Origin: SFDP01 sp051891855
GTDB lineage: Bacteria; Bacillota; Clostridia; Lachnospirales; Lachnospiraceae
Assembly: GCA_051891855.1 (NCBI GenBank)
Contig: JBJFFP010000021.1
Coordinates: forward strand, 1 to 58,827
DNA length: 58,827 nucleotides
Direction of reading: 5' to 3'
The translations under genes were made by a program, and so were the position numbers. The notes under the pieces are model-generated. The model was not told the DNA's origin. It searched no databases and saw only the letters and a list, made by a program, of their open reading frames with translations. Every line of letters begins with the position of its first letter. Position 1 is the stretch's first letter. This document shows, in pieces, positions 16,301 through 24,417 of the stretch.

Positions 16301-18802
16301 TATACTTATACGGATTCCAAAGGACTGACCGGATATGGGCCGTCTGCCGGAACCCAAATTACCGTAACCATTAAGCCCAATGTATTAAAGTATACTATGA
16401 CCTCTGCAGCCGTACTGGAGGGTGAAGTGGAGGCTACCGTTAAGGCAGTGGCAAATAAGAGTAATGTAAACCTAAGCCATGTGTATACAGAAGATGCTGT
16501 TTTTCAGGCAGAGCTTACTGAGCATGGTGATGCTGTTGGACTTACCGGAACGGATGTGAAGCCGGGCAGCCGTAAGGTTTCCCTTTATATTATACCGAAG
16601 GATAGTGCCTACAAGCCTAAGCTGGATGAGCTGAAGGCAGCTGTTGATGCGGCAGGAGAAACTAAGAGACCGGAAGCTGAAAAGGCATACGGGGATGCCA
16701 TGAAGACCTATGGTATTTCGGTAAGTACTACCGTTGCCGTAAAGGCAAAGTCTACGGCTACGGGAAAGGTCAAACTGGCCGGCACAAAAGCTGTCTTCAG
16801 TGCAGAGAGCTATAATACCGATACAGACAGCTACACGGCAGTGATTCCTTATACAAAGGTGGTGAATCATCGTCTGGAGCAGGTCTCCTTTACCAATATG
16901 GTTCAGGTAGAGAAGGATGGAGCTGCTGCAGAGCTAATGACAGTAGTATTTGATGATGCAGAGGAGACGATTACCATCTCCATGACCAGGGATAATTTGC
17001 TTAAGGCGGTAGGAGCAAATAAAGTAGGTTATGGAAAAGCATTAAAAGCAGTGCTTAAGGTGACCTTCGGAGAGGGAATTAAGGAGGAAGCCTTTACCCT
17101 CACCCTGACTATGCCAAAGAAGGCAATGACTCTGGCAGAAGCCGTAGCAGCAGTGGAAAAGGCCGGTTTAAACGGGTTGGGAATAGAGGAGATTAAGGCA
17201 AAGCTTGCCGCTATGCTGCCCAAGGATACAGCAGTAAGCTTTGAGGTAAAAGAAGGAACCAGTCAGCCTGCAGATAACGACAGAGACGTGGATGGCTCTC
17301 AGAGCTATGTGATTACCCTGAAAGAAGGAACGGCGACAAGAGAGATTGTGGTGTCCAGGATAATTCCTGCCACAGGTAAAAAGCCGGCGGATTTGGAAGA
17401 TGATTTAAACAGCTTTGTCCAGAATTACAGCGATGTGACCGGTGATACTACAGTAACACAGCTGGCTGTGGCAGCAAGAGAAGCTCTAAGCATTGACAGC
17501 TACCCCAATTTACGGTTAAAGGCAACAAAGAACCATAGCCAAAAGGCTACGGGAGTGCAAATGGGGGAACTGGAGGTAATCTACGAGATTATCGATGTTA
17601 AATATAATTATCCGGGTATCAGGGTGGTTAAGCTCTATACCTTTGAGGCAGAAAATACCGATGATACCGGCTCTGACACTGATACAGATACCGGTGATAC
17701 CGGCTCTGATACCGATATGTCCGCAGCTATCGATACCCCCTGGAAGAGGACTTTGGTTTACCAAATCATTCCCGGGGCCGTGGATAAGATTTTCAATACT
17801 TTCCCGGTATTTCAGCAGGTGGCGTCTAAGGAGGGAATAAGCAGGAGTATCGGTCTTAAGATTTATGAAGATTATAAGGATACTTCTATTGCTCTTGTAG
17901 ATCTTCGACATAGGTACGATGGATTTCCCAGCTCCACTATCGACAAAAGTACAATTACGCTGACTCTTGCGGTTAATACGGGGCGGATTGGCTTTGACCG
18001 GGAGAATGATTTGTCCGGTTACAGCCGACAGGGAGTGGAAGCCACTATCCTCCATGAGATGCTTCATGCCTTTATGTATGACAGCTGCATCAACGGGATG
18101 CTGGGAGTAGATTCCAGCGGTACCTATGTGGACAATAACCGCTTTCCTACCTGGTTCTATGAAGGAATGGCACAGACCGTCTGGGGAGCCGGAGACAATG
18201 GGAATGATTTTTTGGCCAGCACAGGGAAAAATGGTCTGGGACTTACGGAAAATTCCTCTTTTGAAGAAATCCGTGAAGTTTTGTCTTCAAAGGAAGGCTC
18301 CATAGGTGCTCCGGGTTACGGAAATTATATTCCCGCCCAATACGGAACCGGATATCTGGCCTGTATGTATCTGGGGTATTCCACCATCGGAAAACCGGAA
18401 GACTATACTCCTGCGGATATTGCAAGAGGATTGAATACCATGCTGGAAAAGATCATAGCAGGATATTCACTGGATACCTTGATTAAGGAGGTGACCAATG
18501 AGCAGTTTACTTCTACCTCCAACTTTCAGGATAATTTCCCCAAAAGTGATGAGGCTATTCGTTTTGTGCAGGGACTGTTGAAAAAGATTGGTTCCTCAGG
18601 AAACGGAAGCGTTGTGGGCACAACCTTTGAGGATTCAGACCTGCTTGAGGACAGAGATTTTACTTCCGGTCTTTATTCCGGTTATTATCGGATTGATCCC
18701 TTAAATGAAGCCGTATATTCATCGGCAAATGGTACCCGTGACTGGGGAACCGGACTGCACATGCAAAATGGCAGTAATTTCTTGACAAAAACCCTCAAAT
18801 AA
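13343..18802 (+). CDS. Large secreted zinc metallopeptidase (gluzincin-type)
   Basis: 1819 residues. A signal peptide is present (basic start, then SLLLAAAMLAGSIP, with likely cleavage near VSAAEA, residue 35). Residues about 40-310 are very rich in Glu and Asp. The middle (about 310-1380) is Thr/Val-rich beta sequence resembling stacked bacterial Ig-like or adhesin modules. An Asp/Thr/Gly linker lies near 1438-1459. The C-terminal domain contains H1571-EML-H1575 and, 32 residues later, E1607 in WFYEGMAQ, the HExxH plus downstream Glu pattern of gluzincins. There is no LPXTG or clear membrane anchor, so it is probably secreted or held non-covalently. Targets may be host or diet proteins (inference). 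Assignment to a named MEROPS family is not possible by eye. Confidence 0.8.
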   Translation: MRKMVVEAKRRISLLLAAAMLAGSIPQDVLAVSAAEAYTEAVTEETVQEEEGGIGIESERLVQEAEDINEDTYTVAVEIFREDKAKVTFESGYDEAEERIKANQDLSFRVTPKDGYRIGTVSYRISETEITEEIETAEDPEEIREIDEAGKTEDTEDIDTDDNVYAKNIEAAEYTEITDIEEENILEPDEEGVYTISADNITGNLVIIVMTERAEEEEKEGTEEAEENSPELKENEGDAVSGNDIAQSTAETETEQEEETAVTEEAEKMDTEFDQTGDEERTALAEEEITYSSETISPKEVLPAQDSYYETKLTLKKGAASVYTGQQEAVVATPVFGKNTTYLSIGKAEIIGYSNMSGSYSSDDYKVKAENNEVKLTVEPGAASGRLTIQVAAVADEDRNMYPATATITVNVIKGIEAIRVDMPQNQVYKAAGKAASFTAAITYNGGATGTLQPKSKKVTWELLDWDDQVINVNHELYGKISIKNGKVTIDKSFIPDEDENKNVFTVKATAADYTGSTVSDEGVFTVAGQATALGDVVIVRSITAGLTASAQYQVVAQSGDTVRADVFSTNWVDDNPNGPLVRVVKPGVEKKDIYTEEEFVSSSLYSIKFSNNAVGFAYYEGSREPYLEVSKQVKNLKITATALDGSKNTATLEKLTINYAQTEELALSIYNQIANREMDAADQYRENKKNNQPIIFYGAKNTVFLVRLTDKNGQYINEIANHKLKVSGGKVIYSDVNTYGVMATGDTLTLTLTDNEKNITKTYVLVNLGLGTESVKVTTKDSLAASTRDEQTITYTVSGKNAASYQQVLVTVNSLDAYASKNYISTNYHQLLYASQGTIGQVMPVKEGKVTLTFKEAELSAYAYKLNFSFGHVDKDGNFIAATKEIPVTLKAAVPKVQKAENAKLNTKYTLGLADNGKVKLTLSNLKATLNKDIQIYSANINGQSNNFLEYFELDDSGFALQLKSTADLSNIPAKGLTLTGYVGGYTYTDSKGLTGYGPSAGTQITVTIKPNVLKYTMTSAAVLEGEVEATVKAVANKSNVNLSHVYTEDAVFQAELTEHGDAVGLTGTDVKPGSRKVSLYIIPKDSAYKPKLDELKAAVDAAGETKRPEAEKAYGDAMKTYGISVSTTVAVKAKSTATGKVKLAGTKAVFSAESYNTDTDSYTAVIPYTKVVNHRLEQVSFTNMVQVEKDGAAAELMTVVFDDAEETITISMTRDNLLKAVGANKVGYGKALKAVLKVTFGEGIKEEAFTLTLTMPKKAMTLAEAVAAVEKAGLNGLGIEEIKAKLAAMLPKDTAVSFEVKEGTSQPADNDRDVDGSQSYVITLKEGTATREIVVSRIIPATGKKPADLEDDLNSFVQNYSDVTGDTTVTQLAVAAREALSIDSYPNLRLKATKNHSQKATGVQMGELEVIYEIIDVKYNYPGIRVVKLYTFEAENTDDTGSDTDTDTGDTGSDTDMSAAIDTPWKRTLVYQIIPGAVDKIFNTFPVFQQVASKEGISRSIGLKIYEDYKDTSIALVDLRHRYDGFPSSTIDKSTITLTLAVNTGRIGFDRENDLSGYSRQGVEATILHEMLHAFMYDSCINGMLGVDSSGTYVDNNRFPTWFYEGMAQTVWGAGDNGNDFLASTGKNGLGLTENSSFEEIREVLSSKEGSIGAPGYGNYIPAQYGTGYLACMYLGYSTIGKPEDYTPADIARGLNTMLEKIIAGYSLDTLIKEVTNEQFTSTSNFQDNFPKSDEAIRFVQGLLKKIGSSGNGSVVGTTFEDSDLLEDRDFTSGLYSGYYRIDPLNEAVYSSANGTRDWGTGLHMQNGSNFLTKTLK

Positions 18803-18811
18803 TGGTATTCT
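18782..18811 (+). promoter_or_regulatory. Promoter within the 3' end of the peptidase gene
   Basis: TTGACA at 18782-18787 and TATTCT at 18806-18811, 18 bp apart, overlap the last codons of the peptidase and would drive the YbaN-like gene at 18851. Confidence 0.55.
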
Positions 18812-18850
18812 GATTAGCAGTTACAGTTACTGTTTATTCGGGGGGAATGT

Positions 18851-19246
18851 ATGAGAATAAAGAAGGTTATTTTGGTCGTTGTAGGCTGTCTTGCAGTAGG
18901 CTTGGGAGCGTTGGGAAGTGTACTTCCCGTTTTACCCACTTTTCCATTTTTGCTGTTGGCTACTATTTGTTTTACCAATAGCTCAGAAAGGCTTCATCGT
19001 TGGTTCAAAGGGACGAAGCTTTACAAAGACAACCTGGAAACCTATGTGCAGGGGCAGGGAATGACGATAAAAACTAAGGTGAGAATCCTGGCAATGAGCA
19101 CCTTCTTTATGGCGATCAGCTTTATTGCCCTTACTCTGAAGAACATCCTTTGGGGGCAGGTAATGATCGCCGCTATCTGGCTTGCTTTACTGATTTTTTT
19201 CACCTTCGGAATAAAAACCATGAAGGTAAGCAGTGCAGTAGAATAA
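18851..19246 (+). CDS. DUF454 (YbaN-like) membrane protein
   Basis: 131 residues. The N-terminal helix (VILVVVGCLAVGLGALGSVLP) runs into the family motif PVLPTFPFLLLATICF, then SSERLHRWF and KLYKDNLE, followed by two further helices near 80-100 and 103-122. This is the pattern of DUF454/YbaN inner-membrane proteins, whose function is not established. It has its own promoter inside the preceding gene and a terminator right after the stop, so it is a single-gene unit. The ribosome site is GGGGGAA. Confidence 0.85.
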   Translation: MRIKKVILVVVGCLAVGLGALGSVLPVLPTFPFLLLATICFTNSSERLHRWFKGTKLYKDNLETYVQGQGMTIKTKVRILAMSTFFMAISFIALTLKNILWGQVMIAAIWLALLIFFTFGIKTMKVSSAVE

Positions 19247-19254
19247 GAAGAAGC

Positions 19255-19290
19255 AAAACTCCGATTTCCGGCAGGAAACCGGAGTTTTTT
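19255..19290 (+). terminator. Intrinsic terminator
   Basis: AACTCCG (19257-19263) pairs with CGGAGTT (19280-19286), with an inner TTTCC/GGAAA stem and a GGCA loop, ending in six T residues. It lies directly before endonuclease IV. Confidence 0.85.
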
Positions 19291-19306
19291 GAAAGGAAGT
19301 AAAAGC

Positions 19307-20140
19307 ATGTATATGGGAACGCATATGTCTATTGCCGGTGGACTTAAGAAGACGGCAGAAGCAGTGGTAAAGATGGAAGCCAATACCATGCAAATCTTCA
19401 GCAGAAATCCCAGAGGCTCTAATTTTAAGGATCCTACTGCTCAGGAGGCAGAGGCTTTTGAAACCATCAGAAGACAGAATCATTGGGGACCGGTTTTGGC
19501 TCATGCACCTTATACCATGAATCCGGCCAGTAATCAGGAAAAGATTTATGAGTTTGCCTGTATGGTACTTAGAGAAGATATTGTCAGAATGGACAGACTG
19601 GGGATAGAAAATATGGTGTTTCATCCCGGAAATCATACCGGAATCGGGGTGGAGGCAGGAATTGAAAATATTGTAGGAGCTCTGGATCAGGCCATTACCG
19701 GTAAAGAAAGTATTACTGTCCTGTTGGAAACCATGTCCGGTAAAGGAACAGAAATCGGTTATGAGTTTGAGCAGCTTCGGGAAATTCGGGATCGGGTGAA
19801 GCATCCTGAACGATTGGGAGTATGCCTGGATACCTGCCATATCTTTTCGGCAGGCTATGATATTGTGAAGGATTTGGATGGAGTAGTAGCTGAATTTGAC
19901 CGGGTAATTGGGCTGGAGCATTTGAAGGCAATTCATTTTAATGACAGTCTGACGCCTTTTGGAGCCAAGAAGGATAGACACGCTACCATTGGAAATGGGG
20001 AAATCGGTATGGATGCCCTGCTTCGGGTTTTGTCTCATCCTGCATTCCGGGGCTTACCCTTCTACTTGGAGACGCCTCTGGAGGATGAGGGACATAAAAA
20101 AGAAATCCGAATGCTAAAGGATAAATTGGGAATAGAATAA
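19307..20140 (+). CDS. nfo: Deoxyribonuclease IV (AP endonuclease)
   Basis: 277 residues from ATG 19307, chosen because GGAAG at 19294-19298 is well placed; an earlier TTG at 19289 lies in the terminator. It is a Zn-dependent TIM-barrel enzyme that incises DNA at abasic sites. Visible family marks are GTHMSIAGGL at the start, NTMQIFSRNPRG, LAHAPYTMN, MVFHPGNHTG, LLETMSGKG, GVCLDTCHIFSAGYD, HFNDS, KDRHATIGNGEIG and the terminal LETPL. It probably shares a transcript with the alcohol dehydrogenase that starts 12 bases after its stop. Confidence 0.95.
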   Translation: MYMGTHMSIAGGLKKTAEAVVKMEANTMQIFSRNPRGSNFKDPTAQEAEAFETIRRQNHWGPVLAHAPYTMNPASNQEKIYEFACMVLREDIVRMDRLGIENMVFHPGNHTGIGVEAGIENIVGALDQAITGKESITVLLETMSGKGTEIGYEFEQLREIRDRVKHPERLGVCLDTCHIFSAGYDIVKDLDGVVAEFDRVIGLEHLKAIHFNDSLTPFGAKKDRHATIGNGEIGMDALLRVLSHPAFRGLPFYLETPLEDEGHKKEIRMLKDKLGIE

Positions 20141-20152
20141 AAGGAGGAAGCT

Positions 20153-21334
20153 ATGCAGAATTTTACACAGTATTCACCTACGGAGATTATCTTCGGGAAA
20201 GAAACGGAGCATCAGGCAGGAGCGCTGGTGAAAAAATGGGGAGGAACGAAGGCTCTGGTGGTTTACGGACAGGGCAGTGTGATTAAAAGCGGACTGCTGG
20301 AAAGAATCAGAGAGGCTCTCTCCAAGGAAGGAATAGGATTTGCGGAATGGGGAGGAGTGCAGCCCAATCCCCGGCTGGCTCATGCTAAGAAAGGATGTGA
20401 ACTGGCTAAAAGGGAAGGGGTGGACTTCATTCTGGGAGTAGGAGGCGGAAGTGTAATTGATACGGCAAAAGCCATTGCTCACGGAGTAGCAAACCCCACA
20501 GCAGATATTTGGGATATCTGGATGGGAAAGGTGCCTTTGAAGAAGACTACGCCTGTAGGAGTAGTGCTGACCATTTCTGCAGCAGGGAGTGAAACCAGCG
20601 ATTCTGCCGTAATTACGAATGAGGAAGTGGGAAAAAAAGCGGGGATTAATACCGATTTAAATCGTCCTGTTTTTGCCGTGATGAATCCTGAGTTGACCTA
20701 TACCCTGCCCAAGTTTCAGATTGCCTGTGGTGTAGTGGATATTATGATGCACACCTTGGAACGTTATTTTATTCCCGGAACGAGAAACAGGATGACTGAT
20801 GAAATTGCAGAGGGCTTACTGCGGACGGTGATTGATAGCGGAAGAGTAGCCATGAAAAATCCTTTTGATTATGATGCCATGAGTGAAATTATGTGGTGTG
20901 GAAGCCTCTCCCACAATAATCTTACGGGGTTGGGACGGCCAAAGGATTTTTCCGTTCATAAAATGGGACATGCCTTGGGAGCCCGTTTTGACAAAGCCCA
21001 CGGAGCTACTCTTTCGGCAGTATGGGAAGCCTGGGCAGACTACGGCTACCAGAATGACCCTGAGAGGTTTAAACATTATGGAAAGGCAGTATGGGGAATT
21101 GAAACGGAGGATACACAGAAAGCAGCCAAAGAGGCCATTGCCCGCACAGTGGAGTATTTCCGGGAGCTGAAAATGCCTACCTGCCTATCAGAATTGGGAA
21201 TAGGCGTGCAGGATGAGCCGGTTTTGTGGGAGCTGGCACAGGATGCGACAGTAAATGATACAGTAGTGCTTTCCCATTTGCGTAAGCTTAAAGCAGAGGA
21301 TGTCTATGAGATTTATAAGAGGGCAAATCACTGA
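20153..21334 (+). CDS. Iron-containing alcohol dehydrogenase (butanol-dehydrogenase-like)
   Basis: 393 residues. The NAD(P)-binding loop is GVGGGSVIDTAKA near residues 96-108. Metal ligands fit the group III alcohol dehydrogenases: Asp and His in VVDIMMHTLE (about 195-205), His in SVHKMGHALG (about 268) and His in DKAHGATL (about 282). Residues WGGVQPNPR near 64 are typical of the BdhA/YqhD branch, which reduces short aldehydes to alcohols during fermentation. It starts 12 bases after nfo with AAGGAGGAAG upstream. The downstream Fur-like gene has its own promoter. Confidence 0.9.
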   Translation: MQNFTQYSPTEIIFGKETEHQAGALVKKWGGTKALVVYGQGSVIKSGLLERIREALSKEGIGFAEWGGVQPNPRLAHAKKGCELAKREGVDFILGVGGGSVIDTAKAIAHGVANPTADIWDIWMGKVPLKKTTPVGVVLTISAAGSETSDSAVITNEEVGKKAGINTDLNRPVFAVMNPELTYTLPKFQIACGVVDIMMHTLERYFIPGTRNRMTDEIAEGLLRTVIDSGRVAMKNPFDYDAMSEIMWCGSLSHNNLTGLGRPKDFSVHKMGHALGARFDKAHGATLSAVWEAWADYGYQNDPERFKHYGKAVWGIETEDTQKAAKEAIARTVEYFRELKMPTCLSELGIGVQDEPVLWELAQDATVNDTVVLSHLRKLKAEDVYEIYKRANH

Positions 21335-21350
21335 AAGACAGAAAGAAGTA

Positions 21351-21381
21351 TTGACATATAACAAATATTAGTGTATACTAA
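21351..21381 (+). promoter_or_regulatory. Promoter of the Fur-family gene with overlapping operator
   Basis: TTGACA 21351-21356 and TATACT 21374-21379 are 17 bp apart. The -10 box sits inside TTAGTGTATACTAA (21368-21381), an inverted repeat with TTAGT/ACTAA arms. Confidence 0.75.
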
Positions 21382-21423
21382 CAAAAAAGAGGGGCCGTAC
21401 AGGCTTTTCTTTTTCTATGAAAG

Positions 21424-21437
21424 TTAGTTTAAACTAA
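21424..21437. promoter_or_regulatory. Second Fur-like operator palindrome
   Basis: TTAGTTTAAACTAA is a perfect 14-bp palindrome with the same TTAGT/ACTAA arms as the site at 21368-21381, located 17 bases before the start codon. The pair suggests autoregulation by the Fur-family product. Confidence 0.65.
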
Positions 21438-21454
21438 TTGAAAGGAAAAATGAT

Positions 21455-21928
21455 ATGAGTAAATCCCATATTCCCTCCATAGAAGAACAGAATACTGCCT
21501 ATGGCTACTCCACTATGGGAAAAGAGGAAATATTGGAAAGGCTCAGAGAAAGAGGCTATAGGATTACCAGACAGAGAGTGGCTCTTTTAGATGTGATTCT
21601 GGAAAGAGAATGCAGCTGCTGCAAAGAAATCTATTTTCAGGTACATAAAACCATGCCTACAATCGGTATCGCCACCATTTATCGGATGATTAATACGCTG
21701 GAAGAAATCGGGGCAATTAAGAGAAAGAATATATATCAGATTGCCCTTCCGGAGTGCTATCCGGTAGAAAGCTGTATTGTAGAGTACAGCGGAGGCACTC
21801 AAATCTGTCTTTCCGGTGAAAAGCTTCATCGGGTAGTGGAAGAAGGGATGAAAAATCTGGGATTGAGCAGAGAAAAAGCGGTGAGACAGATAATTGCGGT
21901 GAATCAGACGGATTCTGTCTTGAGATAG
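21455..21928 (+). CDS. Fur-family transcriptional regulator, atypical
   Basis: 157 residues. The N-terminal winged helix is that of the Fur superfamily (RLRERGYRITRQRVALLDVIL near residues 29-49 by its ends, then TIGIATIYRMINTLEEIG near 70-87). The dimerisation half is unusual: it lacks the HHDH-type and CxxC metal motifs and instead ends in a helical segment (LHRVVEEGMKNLGLSREKA). Cysteines cluster at CSCC near residue 50. It may therefore respond to something other than Fe, Mn, Zn or peroxide through the normal sites. Two matching TTAGT-N4-ACTAA operators in its promoter suggest autoregulation. Confidence 0.8.
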   Translation: MSKSHIPSIEEQNTAYGYSTMGKEEILERLRERGYRITRQRVALLDVILERECSCCKEIYFQVHKTMPTIGIATIYRMINTLEEIGAIKRKNIYQIALPECYPVESCIVEYSGGTQICLSGEKLHRVVEEGMKNLGLSREKAVRQIIAVNQTDSVLR

Positions 21929-21936
21929 AAGGAGTA

Positions 21937-21966
21937 AAGGACTGTATTATTGCAGTCCTTTTATTT
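21937..21966 (+). terminator. Intrinsic terminator
   Basis: AAGGACTG (21937-21944) pairs with CAGTCCTT (21953-21960), followed by TTTTATTTT. Confidence 0.8.
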
Positions 21967-22068
21967 TGCCCTTGAAGTAAAAATAATCCAAAAAAATGGC
22001 AATAAAATCCTGTTTACCGATTGGGGTTTATAGTAAAATCAGAGTAAGGAATAAGATGGAGGATGTCC

Positions 22069-23649
22069 ATGTCTAAGGAAAATATCAAGCTTTTTCTGGA
22101 GCGTGTGCTCTGGGGAAGAGGGAATAAACGTTCATCCACCAGACAGAAGGTTACCAGAATCATCGTGATTTGCTGTATTAGCGCGGTAATGATTCAGGCG
22201 ATCGTAATGCTGGCCATGATTTTAAAGCAATACGTCAGTCAGGAGAAAAAGGATATTCTTTATCTGCTGGAAAGTGATAATACCAGAATGGATGATACGG
22301 TTCAGTATCTGGAGGAGATAACCCTTTCCATTCAGCATAACGATGGGATAAAAGGCTTTTTGACCACCTACTCCTACAGTGAAGAGAGTGCTACGGCACA
22401 GCTGAAAACGGTTGCCAATCTTTTTTCGGAACGCAATCTTCTGGGAGGCCAGAAGCCCTTTGTGGAAAAGGTCTATCTGTTTCAGAAGGAAGGAAGAAGG
22501 CTCTATAACCTGTATTATCCCACTACGATTTCAGAAATGGAGAAGAATCTGGTTAAATACATTCAGATGAACGAGCGCTTTCTCAGTCAGGACCAATCCT
22601 TTTATTATGAGGTGGAGGATGATTACGTAAATTTGTGCCTGAATCTTTATGATGAGGATATGGATACCATAGGTACCTGTATTTTCGTTTTAAATCGATC
22701 CGGAATGGAAGAAATCTATGCCAATATGGATGGAATGGAAGGCTTTATCTGGGAAATCCGCCGTGGAGAGGAGGTTATCCTAAATAAAGGAAGTACAGAT
22801 ACTCTGGGGAAAGGTTCAATGGAGCATACTCTGACAACGGGATTTGGACTGACCTTAAGGGCAGCAGTTTCTCCCTGGCAGGTATATCGTTCTTTAGGAA
22901 CCACCATGTTTATTATGATCATCATTTCCATAGGGGTGATTTTTTTACTTGCGTTGCTGGGGTATATGCTGGTGACAGAGGTTTATGAGACACAGCTGGT
23001 GGCAACCCGAGCCCAGATTAATTATCTGCAGGCTCAGATGAATCCCCATTTTCTGTTTAATGTGCTGTCCATGATTGAAATGAAGGCAGCGGTTAATGGA
23101 GATCGGGAGGTACAGAGGATGCTGTTTAAGCTGTCCGGCCTGTATCAGGGGAAAATTTTCAGGAAGGACAGATATTTTATTCCCCTGGCAGAGGAAATGG
23201 AAATCGTCGATTTCTATCTTTCCCTGCAAAACAGCAGATTTGGAGATAAAATTACCTATTCGATTGAATATGAAGGGGGACGGGAACATTATCAGGCCTG
23301 TATGGTACCCAGGCTCAGTATTGAGCCCAGTGTGGAAAATGCAGTCTGCCATGGTTTGGAGCCTAAGGAAGATAACGGACATATTCGTATCCGGATAAAG
23401 ATGTCCCCCGAAGAAGAGCTGCTTATCCGTATTGAAGATGATGGCGTGGGTTTTGATCCCGTGATAGAAGGGCAGAATCAGGAGGATGGCAGACACAGCC
23501 ATGTGGGGATAGAGAATACGGATAAAATGATAAAGAATCTCTGCGGAGAGAATTACGGGCTGGAGATTTCCAGCACACCCGGAAAAGGAACTACAGTGAT
23601 TGTCAGACTTCCCGGAGGGATATGGGAGGAAAAGACAGAAAGAGATTGA
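22069..23649 (+). CDS. Sensor histidine kinase (YesM-like)
   Basis: About 526 residues from ATG 22069, chosen because GGAGG at 22058-22062 is 6 bases away; ATG 22063 is too close. One membrane helix near 30-52, a large extracytoplasmic domain (about 55-265) and a second helix near 272-298 precede the His-kinase core. The phospho-acceptor lies in QMNPHFLFNVLSMIEMKA (about 325-342); the N box is VENAVCHGLE and the G box DDGVGF. There is no recognisable HAMP domain between helix 2 and the kinase core, unlike many YesM proteins. It pairs with the AraC-type response regulator 18 bases downstream and likely senses a sugar or a binding protein outside the cell. Confidence 0.9.
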   Translation: MSKENIKLFLERVLWGRGNKRSSTRQKVTRIIVICCISAVMIQAIVMLAMILKQYVSQEKKDILYLLESDNTRMDDTVQYLEEITLSIQHNDGIKGFLTTYSYSEESATAQLKTVANLFSERNLLGGQKPFVEKVYLFQKEGRRLYNLYYPTTISEMEKNLVKYIQMNERFLSQDQSFYYEVEDDYVNLCLNLYDEDMDTIGTCIFVLNRSGMEEIYANMDGMEGFIWEIRRGEEVILNKGSTDTLGKGSMEHTLTTGFGLTLRAAVSPWQVYRSLGTTMFIMIIISIGVIFLLALLGYMLVTEVYETQLVATRAQINYLQAQMNPHFLFNVLSMIEMKAAVNGDREVQRMLFKLSGLYQGKIFRKDRYFIPLAEEMEIVDFYLSLQNSRFGDKITYSIEYEGGREHYQACMVPRLSIEPSVENAVCHGLEPKEDNGHIRIRIKMSPEEELLIRIEDDGVGFDPVIEGQNQEDGRHSHVGIENTDKMIKNLCGENYGLEISSTPGKGTTVIVRLPGGIWEEKTERD

Positions 23650-23667
23650 GGACAAAAGGAGAAGGTC

Positions 23668-24417
23668 ATGTGGAGGGTAATGGTGGCAGATGATGAAACC
23701 TATATGCTGGAAGCCTTTGACAAGCTGATTGACTGGGAGAAAATGAATTGTCAGCTGGTTTACCGGGCAGCCAATGGGAAAGAGGTGATTCGGTATCTGG
23801 AAAAGATGAAACCGGATATTTTAATTACCGATATTAAAATGCCTCTTATGGATGGGATTGAGGTGGCTAGGTATATCTACGAGAATAAGCTGCCGACGCA
23901 GGTAATCCTTCTTACCGCCTATGCGGATTTTGCCTATGCACAGGAAGCAATCAGCTATGATGTCTGCGGCTATGTGGTAAAAACCTCCATGATGGAGATG
24001 CTCCCGGGAATGATTGAAAAAGCCATAAAAAAACTCAGGGGTGAAGAGCCCAGGGAGGAGTCAGACCGATTCTCTGAGGATATTTTTGAACGACTGCAGA
24101 AATATATTGAACAAAATTATATGAATAAGGTGACTCTCTCCGACATTTCTTCCGAAATCCATTCCAATCCCAGCTATCTCAGCCGACTGTACAAGCAGAA
24201 AACCGGTCAGAATCTTTTTGACAATATTAATCGGATGAAGCTGGAGAAGGCCAAACAATACATAGCCAGAGGCTACCGGATTTTTGAGGTGGCAGAATTG
24301 GTGGGATTTGAAGATGTTTCTTATTTTTCCCGGGTATTTAAGAAGCTGGAAGGCTGCTCGCCCAGGGATTATGAAAAGAGAGTACAGAGGAAGGACAGGA
24401 GGAAAGAGGAGGAATGA
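23668..24417 (+). CDS. AraC-type response regulator (YesN-like)
   Basis: 249 residues: a receiver domain (1-120) with acidic residues Asp9 and Asp10 (VADDETYM), phospho-acceptor Asp near 54 (LITDIKMPLMDG), conserved Thr in LLTAYADF and Lys in VVKTS; then an AraC double helix-turn-helix from about 150 (NKVTLSDISSEIHSNPSYLS and VAELVGFEDVSYFSRVFKK by their ends). It should activate the neighbouring transport genes after phosphorylation by the kinase. Its stop overlaps the start of the first binding-protein gene (ATGA), so the two-component system and that lipoprotein are translated together. Confidence 0.92.
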   Translation: MWRVMVADDETYMLEAFDKLIDWEKMNCQLVYRAANGKEVIRYLEKMKPDILITDIKMPLMDGIEVARYIYENKLPTQVILLTAYADFAYAQEAISYDVCGYVVKTSMMEMLPGMIEKAIKKLRGEEPREESDRFSEDIFERLQKYIEQNYMNKVTLSDISSEIHSNPSYLSRLYKQKTGQNLFDNINRMKLEKAKQYIARGYRIFEVAELVGFEDVSYFSRVFKKLEGCSPRDYEKRVQRKDRRKEEE

